Shown here piece after piece: positions 45,681 through 57,470 of a stretch of 64,000 nt of DNA. The DNA comes from an uncultured Roseobacter sp. GTDB taxonomy: Bacteria; Pseudomonadota; Alphaproteobacteria; Rhodobacterales; Rhodobacteraceae. Location of the stretch: the NCBI GenBank assembly GCA_947501635.1, contig CANMWT010000003.1, forward strand, positions 124,001-188,000, read 5' to 3'. Within the stretch, counting starts at the first letter, position 1; each line of letters opens with the position of its first letter. The translations under genes and the position numbers were made by a program. The notes beneath the pieces were generated by a model. It made no database searches. It was given only the letters and a program-made list of their open reading frames with translations, and was not told the origin of the DNA.

Positions 45681-47123
45681 TCAGTTGACAAGCGTCGCCG
45701 CCGCGGCAGCAGCCGCCGCCTCAACCCCGAACATATTGGCAATCCCAAGGATCATAATCGCCGCGGAGGCCAGCAAAAACCCCGACAACACAGGCGATCC
45801 GCCCGCATCCAGACCCTCTTCGCTCTCATCGCCGAAATACATGAAAAAGACGATACGCAGATAATAATACGCCCCGATCACCGACGCGACCACGCCGGCC
45901 ACCGCAAGCCACGCGAGCCCTCCTTCGTAGGCCGCGCGCAACACATAGAACTTGCCAAAAAAGCCCAGCATCGGCGGAACGCCGGCCAGCGAAAAAAGCA
46001 ACACCAGCATTGCCAACGCCTTGCCCGGCTCTTTCTTGGAATACATGTTCAACGCGCGAATATCCGTGACCGGCTGGCCGTCGCGCTCCATCATCAGGAT
46101 GAAAGCAAAAGTTCCCACATTCATGGTCACGTAAATCGCCATATAGACCAGCATCGCCTGCACACCAAGAACCGTGCCCGCGGCCAAACCCATCAGCGCA
46201 TAGCCCATATGGGCGATGGACGAAAACGCCATCAGCCGTTTGATATTGGTTTGACCGATCGCCGCCACAGCCCCCAGGAACATCGAGCAGACAGACAAAA
46301 GCGCCACGATCTGGCTCCAGTCGCTGACCGCATTCCCGAAAGCGTCATGCAACACCCGCGCAAACAGCCCCATGGCAGCCACTTTGGGTGCGGTTGCAAA
46401 AAACGCCGTCACTGGTGTCGGCGCGCCTTCATAAACATCGGGTGTCCACATGTGAAACGGCACCGCCGATACCTTGAACGCCATGCCCGCGATAAGGAAC
46501 ACAAGCCCGAACAAGAGGCCGAGCGATACCTCACCATGCTGCGCGGTCTCGATGATACCCGAGAACAGCGTGGTGCCTGAATAACCATAGACAAGCGACG
46601 CTCCGTAAAGCAACAGACCAGACGACAACGCACCCAGCACAAAATACTTCAACCCCGCTTCGGTGGATTTCACGCTGTCACGCCGCAGCGACGCCACCAC
46701 GTAAAGCGCAAGGGATTGTAACTCGAGCCCCATGTAAAGCGCCATCAGGTCTCCTGCAGAGACCATGACCATCATGCCCACAGCGGCAAGCGCTACCAGC
46801 AAAGGGTACTCGAAACGCAACAGGTCGCGCTGCTTCATGTAGTTTTCTGACATCACCAGCACGGCTGCGGCCGAGAAGAGGATGGTCACCTTGGCAAACC
46901 GGGCGAAACTATCCTCAATCAGCATACCCCCAAAGGCTACATTGGTGCCCGCGCCGTGCACGGCGATCCAGGCCCCGAGCACGATCATGAGACCCGAGGT
47001 CAGCCAGACCAGGGTGGATGCCAGCGCATCTTTGGTCGTATAGACGGCAACCAGAAGCATCCCCATCGCAAACAGCGACAGAATGATTTCCGGCAGGATG
47101 AGTGTCAGATCAGCGGAAGTCAT
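45681..47123 (-). CDS. nuoN: NADH-quinone oxidoreductase subunit N
   Basis: An antiporter-like membrane subunit of complex I that helps pump protons. The 480-residue protein has about 14 hydrophobic helices and the proton-antiporter (Proton_antipo_M) core, including [20 protein letters not shown] with the lysine and a glutamate. It ends in an Ala-rich tail. It is the last nuo gene, 12 bases downstream of nuoM. Confidence 0.95.
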   Translation of the reverse strand: MTSADLTLILPEIILSLFAMGMLLVAVYTTKDALASTLVWLTSGLMIVLGAWIAVHGAGTNVAFGGMLIEDSFARFAKVTILFSAAAVLVMSENYMKQRDLLRFEYPLLVALAAVGMMVMVSAGDLMALYMGLELQSLALYVVASLRRDSVKSTEAGLKYFVLGALSSGLLLYGASLVYGYSGTTLFSGIIETAQHGEVSLGLLFGLVFLIAGMAFKVSAVPFHMWTPDVYEGAPTPVTAFFATAPKVAAMGLFARVLHDAFGNAVSDWSQIVALLSVCSMFLGAVAAIGQTNIKRLMAFSSIAHMGYALMGLAAGTVLGVQAMLVYMAIYVTMNVGTFAFILMMERDGQPVTDIRALNMYSKKEPGKALAMLVLLFSLAGVPPMLGFFGKFYVLRAAYEGGLAWLAVAGVVASVIGAYYYLRIVFFMYFGDESEEGLDAGGSPVLSGFLLASAAIMILGIANMFGVEAAAAAAAATLVN

Positions 47124-47135
47124 CGTATCCGTCCT

Positions 47136-48677
47136 CTAGTTTGACGCCAACTGGCTGGCAGCTTCCGCCGCGGCCAGTGCCGTATCGTAATTTGAAACCA
47201 GCGCCGCCACGGATGGGCCAGTCACATCCAGAACCAGCGCGGGGTAGACGCCCAGAAGCAGCGTCATGGCAACCAGAGGTGCGAATATCCAACGCTCTCT
47301 GGGGCTCATATCCGTGATCGACTTCAGGCTTTCCTTGATGAGGTCCCCCATCACAACCCGGCGGTAAAGCCACAATGCATAGGCCGCTGAAAAGATCACA
47401 CCAGTGGTGGCAACCACGGCAACCCACGTGTTGACCTGAAATACCGCCATCAGGGTCAGAAACTCTCCGACAAAACCGGACGTACCGGGCAGTCCCACAT
47501 TTGCCATCGTGAACAGCATGAAGATCATCGCATAGGCAGGCATCCGGTTGACCAGCCCGCCATAGGCGTCAATCTCGCGCGTGTGCATCCGGTCATAAAT
47601 CACGCCCACGCACAGGAACAATGCGCCTGAGATAAAGCCGTGACTGATCATCTGAAAAATCGCGCCATCAACCCCCTGTTGATTGGCGGCAAAGATGCCC
47701 ATCGTCACAAAGCCCATATGTGCAACGGATGAATAAGCAATCAGCTTTTTCATGTCTTCCTGCACAAGCGCGACCAGCGACGTGTAGACAATCGCAATCG
47801 CCGACAGCCATAAAATCATGGGTGACCAAATCTCTGCGGCAACCGGGAACATGGGCAGCGAAAAGCGGATAAACCCGTAGCCACCAAGCTTCAACAGAAT
47901 GGCCGCCAGCACGACCGAGCCGGCTGTCGGTGCTTGAACGTGGGCATCCGGCAACCACGTATGCACCGGCCACATTGGCATTTTGACCGCAAAGCTTGCA
48001 AAAAACGCAAGGAACATCAGCGTCTGCATACCACCCACGACCTGAATACCCAGCACGGAGAAATCGGCAAAAGCAAACTCATGCCGCAGCAGCGCTTCGA
48101 TGTCCGTGGTGCCCGCGTCAGCAAACATGCCAACCATCGCAACCAGCATCAGGACAGAGCCGAGGAAAGTATACAGGAAGAACTTGAAGCTCGCATAAAT
48201 CCGGTTCGCACCGCCCCAGATTCCGATGATGAGAAACATTGGGATCAGACCCGCTTCGAAGAACAGATAGAACAGTACCAGATCAAGCGCCATGAACACG
48301 CCAAGCATCAGCGTTTCCAGCAGCAGGAAAGCAATCATATACTCTTTGACCCGCAGCTTCACATCCCAAGACGCCGCGATAACCAGTGGCATCATAAAGG
48401 TCGTGAGCATCACGAAGAGTACCGAGATGCCATCGACACCCATCTTGTACTGAAGGCCAAGGAGCCATTCACGCTCTTCTACAAACTGCATCCCGGTATC
48501 CTGCGGATCAAATCCGGCAAGAATGAACAACGAAACGAGGAACGTGGCGCTGGTGGCGAACATCGCCACCCATTTTGCATTGCGGTTTGCGTCTTCGTCG
48601 TCGCCCCGCAGGAACACCAGCAGGATCAGGGCCGCGAGCGCGGGAATGAAGGTGACGATGGAAAGGAGGTTATCCAT
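47136..48677 (-). CDS. nuoM: NADH-quinone oxidoreductase subunit M
   Basis: The central antiporter-like subunit of complex I. The 513-residue protein has about 14 transmembrane helices and the motif [22 protein letters not shown], with the essential lysine and histidine. The ATG at 48677 overlaps the nuoL stop (TAATG) and has GGAGCA upstream; the frame extends 10 codons further into nuoL. Transcription is from nuoL to nuoN. Confidence 0.95.
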   Translation of the reverse strand: MDNLLSIVTFIPALAALILLVFLRGDDEDANRNAKWVAMFATSATFLVSLFILAGFDPQDTGMQFVEEREWLLGLQYKMGVDGISVLFVMLTTFMMPLVIAASWDVKLRVKEYMIAFLLLETLMLGVFMALDLVLFYLFFEAGLIPMFLIIGIWGGANRIYASFKFFLYTFLGSVLMLVAMVGMFADAGTTDIEALLRHEFAFADFSVLGIQVVGGMQTLMFLAFFASFAVKMPMWPVHTWLPDAHVQAPTAGSVVLAAILLKLGGYGFIRFSLPMFPVAAEIWSPMILWLSAIAIVYTSLVALVQEDMKKLIAYSSVAHMGFVTMGIFAANQQGVDGAIFQMISHGFISGALFLCVGVIYDRMHTREIDAYGGLVNRMPAYAMIFMLFTMANVGLPGTSGFVGEFLTLMAVFQVNTWVAVVATTGVIFSAAYALWLYRRVVMGDLIKESLKSITDMSPRERWIFAPLVAMTLLLGVYPALVLDVTGPSVAALVSNYDTALAAAEAASQLASN

Positions 48678-50749
48678 TAGTTTGCTCCTCCCGACAACGT
48701 CATCCACGTGATAAGCACGGCAATACCGATGACCATGGCAAAGGCGTAAGTAAAGATGTAGCCAGACTGCGCGCGACCGGCCAAACGGGTGAAGAACGGG
48801 ATGATGCCCATCGCCACTCCGTTCAGGCTACCGTCAATGACATCGCCGTCCCCGCGTTTCCAGAAAAAGCTCCCGATCCATTTGGCGGGCCGCACGAACA
48901 CATAGTCGTACAACTCGTCAAAGTACCACTTGTTCTTGAGGAACAGATACAAAGGACGCTGGTTCTCGGCCAGACGCTTGGGCATCTCCGGGTTCACAAT
49001 GTAGAACCAGAATGCCACGGCCAGCCCCAACAGCATCGCCACGAAGGGCGACAGTTTCACCCATGTGGGCACATAATGCGCTTCATGCAGTACCGTGTTC
49101 TCAGGCTTGATATAGATACCAGCCTCACCTGGCGCATCGGCCATCACGTATTTCAGCTCCGAGGCTTTCGGGCTGCGCTCTGCCACGGCGGCCTTCAACT
49201 CCTCAGACGGCGCTTCGTAATGGCCGCCAAAGAATTTGATAACTTCGTTCTGCTTGCCAAAGAAGCTGGAGTACCAGATGGCACCGGCAAAGACCGACCC
49301 AACCGCCAGAACGCCAAGCGGTATCAGCATGACCGTCGGGCTTTCGTGCGCATGTTCATGCGTGTGCTTGTCCCCACGCGGTGTACCCCAGAAGGTCAGG
49401 AACATCAGCCGCCACGAATAGAAGGAAGTAAAGAGCGCCGCGATTACCAGTGCCCAGAAGGCGAAACCGCCCGGGCCCGCCGCATAGGCGCTTTCGATCA
49501 CCGCATCCTTGGAGGCAAAGCCCGCAAATCCGATCCAGCCCGTCAGCGGAATCCCGACACCAGTAATCGCCAGTGTGCCGATCAGCATCGCATAGAAGGT
49601 GTAGGGTATTTTCTTACGCAGCCCGCCGTAGTTCATCATGTCTTGTTCATGGTGCATGGCATGGATAACAGACCCCGCGCCCAGAAAAAGCATCGCCTTG
49701 AAAAAGGCATGCGTAAGCAGGTGGAACATTGCCACCGGATAGGCACCAACACCCGCAGCGACAAACATATAACCAAGTTGAGAGCACGTCGAATAGGCGA
49801 TCACGCGCTTGATATCCGTTTGTACAAGCCCAACAGTCGCCGCAAAGAAGGCCGTAGCGGCCCCAAGCACTGTCACGAACGCCATGGCTTCAGGTGCGAA
49901 TTCCATGATCGGCGACATGCGGCAGACAAGGAAAACACCCGCTGTCACCATGGTTGCCGCGTGGATCAGCGCCGACACCGGTGTCGGGCCTTCCATCGCA
50001 TCGGGCAGCCAAGTGTGCAGGAACAATTGCGCAGACTTGCCCATGGCACCGATGAAAAGCAAGAATGCGACCAGATTGGCAGCATTCCACTCTGTCCAAA
50101 GGAACGAAAGCTGCGTCTCAGCAAGCTCGGGAGCGGCGGCAAATATATCATCAAAGTTGATGCTGTCGGTCAGGAAAAAGAGCGCAAAGATGCCGAGGGC
50201 AAAGCCGAAGTCGCCCACGCGGTTGACGACGAAAGCTTTGATGGCCGCCGCATTGGCGCTCGGCTTGCGGTAGTAAAAGCCGATCAGCAGATAGGACGCG
50301 ACACCGACGCCTTCCCATCCAAAGAACATCTGTACGAGGTTGTCCGCTGTGACCAGCATCAACATCGCAAAGGTAAAAAACGACAGATAAGCAAAAAAGC
50401 GCGGTTTGTAGCTTTCACCTTCTTTCCACTGCGGATCGTGATCCATGTAGCCGAAGGAATAAAGATGCACGAGGCTCGATACCGTGGTGATGACAATAAG
50501 CATGATCGCCGTCAACCGGTCCAAGCGGATCGCCCAGTCGGTCGACAAAGAGCCGCTCTCGATAAAGCGCAGGATCTGAATCTGTTCGGTTGTACCGTCA
50601 AAGTGGACAAATACGGTCCAAGACAGAACGGCAGAAAGGAACAACAGGCTCGTGGCCACCCAGCAGGCAGCGGTTTCACCTATGATCTTCCAGCCGAAAC
50701 CGCAGATAAGCGCACCAATCAGCGGGGCAAAGAGGATTATCGTTTCCAT
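48677..50749 (-). CDS. nuoL: NADH-quinone oxidoreductase subunit L
   Basis: The distal antiporter-like subunit of complex I, with the long lateral helix. The 690-residue protein has the N-terminal Proton_antipo_N segment, the core [31 protein letters not shown], and a C-terminal extension with additional helices. Length is typical. It begins six bases after nuoK and overlaps nuoM by one base, so the three are coupled. Confidence 0.96.
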   Translation of the reverse strand: METIILFAPLIGALICGFGWKIIGETAACWVATSLLFLSAVLSWTVFVHFDGTTEQIQILRFIESGSLSTDWAIRLDRLTAIMLIVITTVSSLVHLYSFGYMDHDPQWKEGESYKPRFFAYLSFFTFAMLMLVTADNLVQMFFGWEGVGVASYLLIGFYYRKPSANAAAIKAFVVNRVGDFGFALGIFALFFLTDSINFDDIFAAAPELAETQLSFLWTEWNAANLVAFLLFIGAMGKSAQLFLHTWLPDAMEGPTPVSALIHAATMVTAGVFLVCRMSPIMEFAPEAMAFVTVLGAATAFFAATVGLVQTDIKRVIAYSTCSQLGYMFVAAGVGAYPVAMFHLLTHAFFKAMLFLGAGSVIHAMHHEQDMMNYGGLRKKIPYTFYAMLIGTLAITGVGIPLTGWIGFAGFASKDAVIESAYAAGPGGFAFWALVIAALFTSFYSWRLMFLTFWGTPRGDKHTHEHAHESPTVMLIPLGVLAVGSVFAGAIWYSSFFGKQNEVIKFFGGHYEAPSEELKAAVAERSPKASELKYVMADAPGEAGIYIKPENTVLHEAHYVPTWVKLSPFVAMLLGLAVAFWFYIVNPEMPKRLAENQRPLYLFLKNKWYFDELYDYVFVRPAKWIGSFFWKRGDGDVIDGSLNGVAMGIIPFFTRLAGRAQSGYIFTYAFAMVIGIAVLITWMTLSGGAN

Positions 50750-50755
50750 GTGCCC

Positions 50756-51061
50756 TTACCCCTTCATCACATTGACGTCTTCCACAGCAATGGTGCCGCG
50801 GTTACGGAAGAAACAAACGAGGATGGCAAGCCCGATAGCCGCCTCTGCGGCCGCGACAGTCAAGACAAAGAGCGTGAACACCTGCCCCACCAGATCACCA
50901 AGAAAGCTCGAAAAGGCCACAAGGTTGATGTTCACCGCCAACAGCATCAATTCGATACTCATCAGCAGGATGATAATATTCTTACGGTTCAGAAAGAGCC
51001 CGAATATCCCAATCACAAACAGCGTGGCTGCCACTGTCAGATAGTGTTCCAAACCAATCAT
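50756..51061 (-). CDS. nuoK: NADH-quinone oxidoreductase subunit K
   Basis: A 101-residue membrane subunit with three helices. Glutamates in [12 protein letters not shown] and [11 protein letters not shown] match the conserved proton-path residues. It starts at 51061, after a 94-base gap that separates it from an unrelated secreted-protein gene. The ordering in relation to nuoJ is normal apart from that insertion. Confidence 0.95.
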   Translation of the reverse strand: MIGLEHYLTVAATLFVIGIFGLFLNRKNIIILLMSIELMLLAVNINLVAFSSFLGDLVGQVFTLFVLTVAAAEAAIGLAILVCFFRNRGTIAVEDVNVMKG

Positions 51062-51155
51062 CGTTCTTCCTTTTCGGGAGGCTGCGCCCCCGCGTTGGTT
51101 CCCATTCCTGCCAGAGCTTGCGCCCCGCTCCGCCCGGCTAAAGGCGGCAAAATCG

Positions 51156-51632
51156 CTACAGGCCTTCTAGCCTGAATGCTTCTCTGTCTCCGCGCATCTG
51201 CGGATAGAGAGTTGCACAGGCGCAACTCTCCCGATCCGGTTCGACGATGCTGACGTCCCGTGCAATTTTTTCCAGATCTTTCGCCATCCGCTCCAGCGTA
51301 GCAAAGACGCGGGCGCCACTTTCGTGCTGGGCCACGATGCCCATGGCATCTTCGGTCCGCTCGAAAGGCGGGCGCGCGTTCATATTTTCCTCAGCGGTGC
51401 GAAATCCCAGCACCCGACCGGTATCACAGTCCGCGATCCGGAAGTCGGTAGAAGACCCTTCCTGAGACCACCAGTCGCGCCACATGACACGGCCTTCGCC
51501 AAGGTCGACATGATCGGCCTGTCCGCCGTGGCTGATGTGGGTCACACGCGTGCAGTCACCAAGGCTCAACGCCTGAGCGGGCGCGGTCATGCAGGAAACT
51601 GCAATCGCAAGATATGTGCCCCACCGCAGCAT
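51156..51632 (-). CDS. Exported protein inserted between nuoJ and nuoK
   Basis: A 158-residue protein with a signal peptide ([21 protein letters not shown]). The mature part has a few cysteines, a WRDWWSQEG segment, and a helical C-terminal half ending in [18 protein letters not shown] recognise no family. It starts three bases after the nuoJ stop, with the ribosome site inside nuoJ, so it is translated with the complex I genes. A role at the periplasmic side of complex I or in something unrelated cannot be told apart from sequence. Confidence 0.75.
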   Translation of the reverse strand: MLRWGTYLAIAVSCMTAPAQALSLGDCTRVTHISHGGQADHVDLGEGRVMWRDWWSQEGSSTDFRIADCDTGRVLGFRTAEENMNARPPFERTEDAMGIVAQHESGARVFATLERMAKDLEKIARDVSIVEPDRESCACATLYPQMRGDREAFRLEGL

Positions 51633-51635
51633 CGC

Positions 51636-52238
51636 TTACAGACCCTGCCCCGGCTTCACGTCCTTCAGTTCCATCGCAGTTGCCGGATCGCGCATCATCT
51701 GCGCCACCACATCCTGACGCTTTACATCCGACCGATGGCGCAGGGTCAGCACAATGGCACCTATCATCGCGACCAGCAGGATCAGGCCCGCCAGTTGGAA
51801 CAACAGAAAATACTGATCATAGAGGATCAAGCCCAGAGCTTCGGTATTATGTCTGTCTACGGGCATGACCTGAGCACGCATGCTTTCAGCGGCGGCGTTG
51901 CTCTCCCACGCACCGAAGGCCATGACGAACTGCATGAGGATCACCACGCCGATCAGCAACGCCAAGGGCATGTACTTTGCCATTTCCGCCTTCAACTCAG
52001 CGAAATCGACATCAAGCATCATCACCACAAAGAGAAACAGCACCGCAACCGCTCCCACATAAACAATGATAAGCAGCATTGCCACGAACTCGGCACCCAG
52101 CAGGACGAAAAGCCCGGCCGCCGACAAGAACGCAAGGATCAACCAAAGCACCGAGTGTACCGGATTGCGGCTGATGACCGTGAACAGGCCGCCCGCAATT
52201 ACGCTTATGGCAAAAAGATAAAAGGCAAATACTGTCAT
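51636..52238 (-). CDS. nuoJ: NADH-quinone oxidoreductase subunit J
   Basis: A 200-residue membrane subunit with five hydrophobic helices, including [18 protein letters not shown] and [20 protein letters not shown] with the pi-bulge helix. Its start overlaps the stop of the CMD-family gene (ATGA). The last 30 residues are a charged cytoplasmic tail. Confidence 0.94.
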   Translation of the reverse strand: MTVFAFYLFAISVIAGGLFTVISRNPVHSVLWLILAFLSAAGLFVLLGAEFVAMLLIIVYVGAVAVLFLFVVMMLDVDFAELKAEMAKYMPLALLIGVVILMQFVMAFGAWESNAAAESMRAQVMPVDRHNTEALGLILYDQYFLLFQLAGLILLVAMIGAIVLTLRHRSDVKRQDVVAQMMRDPATAMELKDVKPGQGL

Positions 52239-52654
52239 TCTTCGTCCTTTTCCTCATCCAGAACCTGCTGCGCCAGATCAAGCGCACGGGTCATCGCGGG
52301 CAAACCCGCAAACATCGACATCGTCCCGATCGTTTCCACGATATGCTGCTTGGTGGCCCCCGCCTCGACCGCGTGGCGTACGGCCTGACGAAACGCCATA
52401 TCATTCTGCGCACCCTGCATCGTCAGCCCCGCCAATGTCAGCAACATACGCGTGCGCGCATCAAGCCCCCCTTCGTTAAGGGTATTGCCGAACATCATTT
52501 CCATCATGTCCTTGGGCATCGTGCCCATCATCTTTTCGAACCCTTTTGGCGTGAACGCCTCCATCGCAGGCCAGCTCTTGGCCATTTCCTGCGCCTGCGC
52601 CATCATCATGGCAAAGGGGTTATTACCATCAAAAGGGTTGTTGCTGTCGCTCAT
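52235..52654 (-). CDS. CMD/AhpD-like protein within the nuo operon
   Basis: A 139-residue protein with the all-helical carboxymuconolactone-decarboxylase fold pattern. The core ([46 protein letters not shown]) is present, but the CxxC of AhpD peroxidases is missing: there is no cysteine. The N-terminus is Asn/Met rich. It overlaps nuoI and nuoJ by four bases each, so it is tied to complex I translation. Redox activity through cysteines is ruled out; a structural or assembly role is inference. Confidence 0.82.
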   Translation of the reverse strand: MSDSNNPFDGNNPFAMMMAQAQEMAKSWPAMEAFTPKGFEKMMGTMPKDMMEMMFGNTLNEGGLDARTRMLLTLAGLTMQGAQNDMAFRQAVRHAVEAGATKQHIVETIGTMSMFAGLPAMTRALDLAQQVLDEEKDEE

Positions 52655-53145
52655 CGGTACGGTGCATCCAATTCAAGATTGCGGGCGATCTCCGCTTCCC
52701 AGCGCTCCCCGTTATCAAGCAGTTTTTCTTTGTCGTAATACAATTCTTCACGGGTCTCGGTTGAGAACTCGAAGTTGGGGCCTTCGACAATCGCGTCGAC
52801 CGGGCAAGCTTCCTGACAGAAGCCGCAGTAAATGCACTTCGTCATGTCAATGTCGTACCGCGTGGTGCGACGCGAGCCGTCTTCACGGGGTTCGGCATCG
52901 ATGGTGATTGCCTGCGCAGGGCAAATTGCTTCACACAGCTTGCAGGCAATGCAGCGTTCTTCGCCGTTGGGATAGCGCCGCAGCGCGTGCTCGCCGCGGA
53001 AGCGCGGGGAGAGCGGGCCCTTTTCATGCGGGTAGTTCAACGTGGCCTTGGGGGCAAAGAAGTACTTGAGCCCCAGCTTCATGCCGACCCAGAAATCCTG
53101 CAGCAGGAAATACTTGGCCGCGCGTGTGTAGTCGATCTGTGTCAT
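52651..53145 (-). CDS. nuoI: NADH-quinone oxidoreductase subunit I
   Basis: An iron-sulfur subunit at the membrane-arm junction. The 164-residue protein has two 4Fe-4S motifs, [12 protein letters not shown] and [12 protein letters not shown], carrying clusters N6a and N6b. The ATG at 53145 was chosen because GGGAGG lies just before it; the frame runs back to 53229 inside nuoH. The nuoH stop is one base before it, and the CMD gene overlaps its stop. Confidence 0.95.
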   Translation of the reverse strand: MTQIDYTRAAKYFLLQDFWVGMKLGLKYFFAPKATLNYPHEKGPLSPRFRGEHALRRYPNGEERCIACKLCEAICPAQAITIDAEPREDGSRRTTRYDIDMTKCIYCGFCQEACPVDAIVEGPNFEFSTETREELYYDKEKLLDNGERWEAEIARNLELDAPYR

Positions 53146-53146
53146 A

Positions 53147-54184
53147 TCAACCTCCCATGCCCCAGCGCGCATAAGCGCCCCAGAACCATTCGAATTTCGC
53201 AGCAAAGGCCACAAATACCACCCAGACAAGGCTGAACGGCAGGAACACTTTCCATCCCAGCCGCATCAACTGGTCATAGCGGTAGCGGGGCGTGATCGCC
53301 TTAACCATGGCGAAGAGAAAGAAGAAGAACGCCATCTTCGCCACCATCCAGAACACCCCATCCGGCAGGCCCGGTATGGGCGACAACCAACCGCCGAAGA
53401 ACAGCAACGAGGTCAGCGCGCACATCAGGAAGATCGCGATGTATTCCCCGGCCATGAACAAAAGGAACGGCGTTGAGGAGTATTCTACCTGATAGCCCGC
53501 CACGAGCTCTGATTCCGCTTCGGGCAAGTCAAACGGCGGGCGGTTCGTTTCTGCCAGGCAACTGATGAAGAACAGGAAAACCATTGGGAAATGCGGCAGC
53601 CAGTACCAGCTGAAAAACCCGTAAGGCCCGTCTTGGGCGGCGACGATCCCACCAAAGTTCATCGACCCGGTCGAGATGATGACTCCGATGATGATAAGCC
53701 CCAAGGACACTTCGTAGGAGATCATTTGAGCAGCCGAGCGCAACGACCCGAGAAAGGGGTATTTGGAGTTCGAGGCCCAGCCCCCCATGATCACGCCATA
53801 TACCTCAAGCGAGGAAATCGCGAAGACAAAGAGGATCGCCACATTGATGTCGGACAGCACCCAGCCGTCGTTAAAGGGGATCACTGCCCAAGCCAGCAGC
53901 GCGAGGACAAAAGACGTCATCGGCGCAAGCATAAATACAGTCTTGTCCGCCCCTGCGGGGACCACGACTTCCTTGACCACATACTTCAGCGCGTCCGCCA
54001 CGGTCTGTAGCAACCCGAAGGTGCCCACCACGTTGGGTCCACGGCGCATCTGCACCGCTGCCCAGATTTTTCTGTCGCCGTAGACCAGAAACAACAATGA
54101 CACCATCACAAAGCCCACGACCGCCAACACCTGGGCCAGGATCAGGACAGCAATGCCGCCGGGAGTGGTAAAGAAATCAGCCAT
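53147..54184 (-). CDS. nuoH: NADH-quinone oxidoreductase subunit H
   Basis: The subunit forming the quinone-entry chamber with NuoB and NuoD. The 345-residue protein has eight hydrophobic helices and conserved segments with RRGPNVVG (residues 42-50), [18 protein letters not shown] (about 210-227) and [11 protein letters not shown]. The acidic loop EAESELV is characteristic. It lies six bases after the preceding lipoprotein gene. Confidence 0.96.
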   Translation of the reverse strand: MADFFTTPGGIAVLILAQVLAVVGFVMVSLLFLVYGDRKIWAAVQMRRGPNVVGTFGLLQTVADALKYVVKEVVVPAGADKTVFMLAPMTSFVLALLAWAVIPFNDGWVLSDINVAILFVFAISSLEVYGVIMGGWASNSKYPFLGSLRSAAQMISYEVSLGLIIIGVIISTGSMNFGGIVAAQDGPYGFFSWYWLPHFPMVFLFFISCLAETNRPPFDLPEAESELVAGYQVEYSSTPFLLFMAGEYIAIFLMCALTSLLFFGGWLSPIPGLPDGVFWMVAKMAFFFFLFAMVKAITPRYRYDQLMRLGWKVFLPFSLVWVVFVAFAAKFEWFWGAYARWGMGG

Positions 54185-54190
54185 AAGTCC

Positions 54191-54574
54191 TCACACCATC
54201 GGTATTCCGCTTTCCTGACAAGCCGCGACCGCAACTTCTGCGTCGATCTTTCTTAGCCCGTCAGGCAGGGTTGGCGAGATGGTGTAAACAGCATCTGCCG
54301 ACCACACGCCACCCTCTTTGTATACATTTGTGCGCAAATGCCGCGCAAAAGCATATCCGCGATCCAGCGTATATGCCGCAGCTGCGCAATCTGCGTAGTT
54401 GCGCACGTCACCTTCTGATAGCGCATTTGTCATTGCCACGTTGAATTGCACCAAATCCACGTCCAGCGCCGTGGTCTCAATCCCGAGGTAGTCGGGGATC
54501 AGATCCTCGGCCATCGGCACGGGTGGCGCGCAGGCGGCCAACGCCAAAGGTGATATGAACGCAAATCGCGTCAT
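54191..54574 (-). CDS. Small lipoprotein between nuoG and nuoH
   Basis: A 127-residue protein with a lipobox LALAAC (Cys about 15), so it is probably a lipoprotein. The rest has no recognisable domain; it has two Cys ([17 protein letters not shown]) that could form a disulfide. Its ATG overlaps the nuoG stop by four bases, so it is translated with nuoG. The function is unknown. Confidence 0.75.
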   Translation of the reverse strand: MTRFAFISPLALAACAPPVPMAEDLIPDYLGIETTALDVDLVQFNVAMTNALSEGDVRNYADCAAAAYTLDRGYAFARHLRTNVYKEGGVWSADAVYTISPTLPDGLRKIDAEVAVAACQESGIPMV

Positions 54575-56586
54575 TCTGCCGCCACCGCCTCTTGTTTGCG
54601 TGCTTTGGCATTCGCCGACAGCTCCGCCATCAGCTCGGACGCACGCGCAATCGGGTTCGTGAGGTAGAAATCATTGATCGATAGAACGAATGGTCCGTCG
54701 CTTAGCGTACCTGTCGCCAGAGGTCTCCAGGTGTTTTCAGGAACCTCATCGATCTTTTGAAGATGCGGCACATCCTTCACAAGCATCTGTCGCAGTTGCG
54801 CGATGCTGTCAAAGGGCAGCTGCGCCCCTATCTCGGCAGACAAGGCCCGCAAGATCGCCCAGTTTTCCTTAGCGTCACCCGGCGCAAAGCTCGCGCGCAG
54901 CGCCAGTTGCGGACGCCCCTCCGTATTCACGAAAAGCCCCGGTTCTTCGGTGTAAGCCGCACCCGGCAGGATGATATCCGCGCGATGCGCACCTCGGTCA
55001 CCATGGCTACCCTGATAGATCACGAAAGGCCCGTCGGCGATCTCGATTTCATCGGCTCCCAGATTATAGATGACGTCAGCCTTGGATACTGCTGCCATAC
55101 CGCCGTCGTTTACCGCGCCTATATCCATAGCGCCAACACGGCTTGCCGCTGTATGAAGCACAAGCACTTTCGAGTTGCTCCGCTCAGCAAAAGCATGAAC
55201 AGCGCCCAGAACAGCCGCGCCGTCAGCTCCGGAAAGCGCCCCCTGACCGACAATAAGCATCGTAGGCTTGTCGAGCACGTCTTCGACTTTTTCATTGTCC
55301 CAAGCCTGCAGACCGTCGCGACCTGTTCCGTAGTGGTGGTAGTCGTAGCTCAGATCTATCGCGGGCCCTACGACGCCAATATTGGCACCTTTAGTCCAAG
55401 CTTTGCGGATACGGGCATTGAGAACCGGCGCTTCGACGCTCGGGTCCGTGCCGATCAGCATGAAGTGTGTCGCGTCATCAATCTCTTCGATGGTCGCATT
55501 GCCCACATAGCCGAACCGGTTTCCAGCAGGCAGGTATGCCCCGTCTGTCCGGCACTCGACGATGCCGCCCTGCCCCTCTACCAACTGCTTCAGGGCATAG
55601 GCCGCCTCGACCGGCACCAGATCACCGATCACACCGGCGACCGACTTGCCCTTCATGGCTTCGGCCACGGCCGAAAGCGCTTCAGGCCAGCTTGCAGGTC
55701 GCAGCTTGCCGTTTTGGCGGATGTACGGCCGGTCAAGCCGCTGCCGGCGCAATCCATCCCACACAAAGCGCGTCTTGTCTGAAATCCATTCTTCGTTCAC
55801 GCCATCGTGGTTGCGTGGCAAAAACCGCATCACCTCGCGCCCCTTTGTATCCACGCGGATATTTGATCCCAAGGCATCCATCACGTCGATGCTTTCGGTT
55901 TTCGTCAACTCCCACGGGCGGGCAGTAAAGGCGTAAGGCTTTGAAACCAAAGCGCCAACCGGACACAGATCAATGATGTTACCCTGCAGGTTGCTGTCCA
56001 GTGTCTGCCCGAGATAGCTCGTGATCTCCGCATCTTCACCGCGCCCGGTCTGACCCATCTGGTGAATGCCTGCCACTTCGGTGGTAAAGCGCACGCAGCG
56101 GGTACAGGAAATGCAGCGTGTCATATGCGTCTCGACCAACGGACCAAGATCAAGGTCTTCGGTTGCGCGTTTGGGCTCACGGTAGCGGCTGAAATCAACC
56201 CCATAAGCCATCGCCTGATCCTGCAGGTCGCATTCCCCGCCTTGATCGCAGATCGGGCAGTCAAGCGGGTGGTTGATAAGCAGAAACTCCATCACGCCTT
56301 CACGCGCTTTTTTCACCATGGGCGAGTTCGTCTTGACCACCGGCGGCTGACCTTCCGGCCCGGGGCGCAGATCCTTGACCTGCATCGCACATGAGGCGGC
56401 TGGCTTGGGCGGACCGCCAACAACCTCGACCAGACACATGCGGCAGTTGCCGGCAATCGTCAGACGCTCATGATAGCAAAAGCGGGGGATTTCGATCCCC
56501 GCTTCCTCACAGGCCTGAATAAGGGTCATCGCCCCTTCGACCTCGATTTCCTTACCGTCTATTACGACTTTGCGTAAGTCACTCAT
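54571..56586 (-). CDS. nuoG: NADH-quinone oxidoreductase subunit G
   Basis: The large electron-transfer subunit of the peripheral arm. The 671-residue protein starts with a 2Fe-2S domain ([15 protein letters not shown]), then [17 protein letters not shown] and [10 protein letters not shown] for 4Fe-4S clusters, followed by a molybdopterin-oxidoreductase-like domain without catalytic cofactor. It is the short form of about 670-690 residues. The ATG at 56586 has AAAGGCG upstream. It overlaps the next lipoprotein gene by four bases. Confidence 0.96.
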   Translation of the reverse strand: MSDLRKVVIDGKEIEVEGAMTLIQACEEAGIEIPRFCYHERLTIAGNCRMCLVEVVGGPPKPAASCAMQVKDLRPGPEGQPPVVKTNSPMVKKAREGVMEFLLINHPLDCPICDQGGECDLQDQAMAYGVDFSRYREPKRATEDLDLGPLVETHMTRCISCTRCVRFTTEVAGIHQMGQTGRGEDAEITSYLGQTLDSNLQGNIIDLCPVGALVSKPYAFTARPWELTKTESIDVMDALGSNIRVDTKGREVMRFLPRNHDGVNEEWISDKTRFVWDGLRRQRLDRPYIRQNGKLRPASWPEALSAVAEAMKGKSVAGVIGDLVPVEAAYALKQLVEGQGGIVECRTDGAYLPAGNRFGYVGNATIEEIDDATHFMLIGTDPSVEAPVLNARIRKAWTKGANIGVVGPAIDLSYDYHHYGTGRDGLQAWDNEKVEDVLDKPTMLIVGQGALSGADGAAVLGAVHAFAERSNSKVLVLHTAASRVGAMDIGAVNDGGMAAVSKADVIYNLGADEIEIADGPFVIYQGSHGDRGAHRADIILPGAAYTEEPGLFVNTEGRPQLALRASFAPGDAKENWAILRALSAEIGAQLPFDSIAQLRQMLVKDVPHLQKIDEVPENTWRPLATGTLSDGPFVLSINDFYLTNPIARASELMAELSANAKARKQEAVAAE

Positions 56587-56634
56587 ATCAGTCGCCTTTT
56601 TAGTCCATCCGGTGCCTCACTAGGCACCCCGTTT

Positions 56635-57036
56635 TCAATTCGTCAGGCGCAGCAATGCGCCTATGTTGCTCTTTTGCGCGATCTCAGATCGTCCAAGCGC
56701 GCAATACCCTTCGGGTGTCTGCCCAAACCCTTGGGCGTCCATGTATCGGCTCGCGCGAGCGCGCAGCCTTTCCTTTTCTGCATCAGATTTCAGATGCTTG
56801 CGGATGTCGTCTTCGCTGTAGCCGCGGGACCGGGCCATGCGCTCAAGACCCCGCAAAACCCCGATTGCCTTGAAGAACCGTGCTGAAATTGCGGGGCAGT
56901 TCTCGCGGATCTCATGTGCCAGCCCGACGGCAAACAGCCCCTCGTCAATGTCACGTTCCTCTCGCAAGGAAGACTGCGCCGAAGCCCCTTGCGCCATCAC
57001 ACATCCGAACGCCACTGCAATCATCACTCTACGCAT
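56635..57036 (-). CDS. Exported DUF5333-type protein
   Basis: A 133-residue protein with a signal peptide (MRRVMIAVAFGCVMAQGASA). The mature part is helical, with conserved-looking RDIDEGLFAVGLAHEIRENCP and YCALGRSEIAQKSNIGALLR. It resembles the DUF5333 family that I recall from Rhodobacteraceae complex I operons. The ATG at 57036 has GGGAGAGACAG before it; the in-frame extension to 57102 has no signal peptide. It lies 48 bases before nuoG. Its role is unknown. Confidence 0.8.
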   Translation of the reverse strand: MRRVMIAVAFGCVMAQGASAQSSLREERDIDEGLFAVGLAHEIRENCPAISARFFKAIGVLRGLERMARSRGYSEDDIRKHLKSDAEKERLRARASRYMDAQGFGQTPEGYCALGRSEIAQKSNIGALLRLTN

Positions 57037-57139
57037 CCTGTCTCTCCCAAATCCGGTGCATCTGTCACACAGGATGTGGTGCCAAGCCGAGACGTTATGC
57101 AATAACGCCGTTCAGAGCGGTGAAGTGCAGCGTTTGCCG

Positions 57140-57466
57140 TCATGACGGGCAACTCCCCTGCAAGAGGAGCGTATCATTTGAAATCGGCAATGCCGCATCT
57201 TCGGCATCGGGACCAACCACCCACGAAATGTCGGAACTGCCGTAATTGTTCACGCAGTACACCGTCGCCTCGTAGCGCGCAGCCTCGCGCGCGCCCTCCA
57301 GAGAGGCCGATACCGGCCTTACTGACACGGTAAAATCCTGACGCGCACCGCGTTCCGTGCTGATTTTGGCACGGTAGAACTGGCCGTCAAAAAGGATATC
57401 ATCCTCATCCGGGCCACAGCCCGTCAGCAAGAGCGCTGCAACAGGGATCAAAGCACAAAACCGCAT
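57140..57466 (-). CDS. Small lipoprotein in the nuo operon
   Basis: A 108-residue protein with a lipobox LLLTGC (Cys about 19) and beta-rich mature sequence (FYRAKISTERG, FTVSVRPVSAS, ATVYCVNNYGSS). I recognise no family. The ATG at 57466 follows the DUF3291 stop by four bases. It precedes the DUF5333 gene, 103 bases apart. The function is unknown, although it is coexpressed with complex I. Confidence 0.75.
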   Translation of the reverse strand: MRFCALIPVAALLLTGCGPDEDDILFDGQFYRAKISTERGARQDFTVSVRPVSASLEGAREAARYEATVYCVNNYGSSDISWVVGPDAEDAALPISNDTLLLQGSCPS

Positions 57467-57470
57467 CGCC

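Noticed and set aside
49076-51175. A 699-codon open frame on the plus strand
   Set aside because: It is antisense to nuoL and nuoK, has low-complexity composition rich in His, Arg and Gln, and shows no domain. It is a by-product of codon bias in the real genes.
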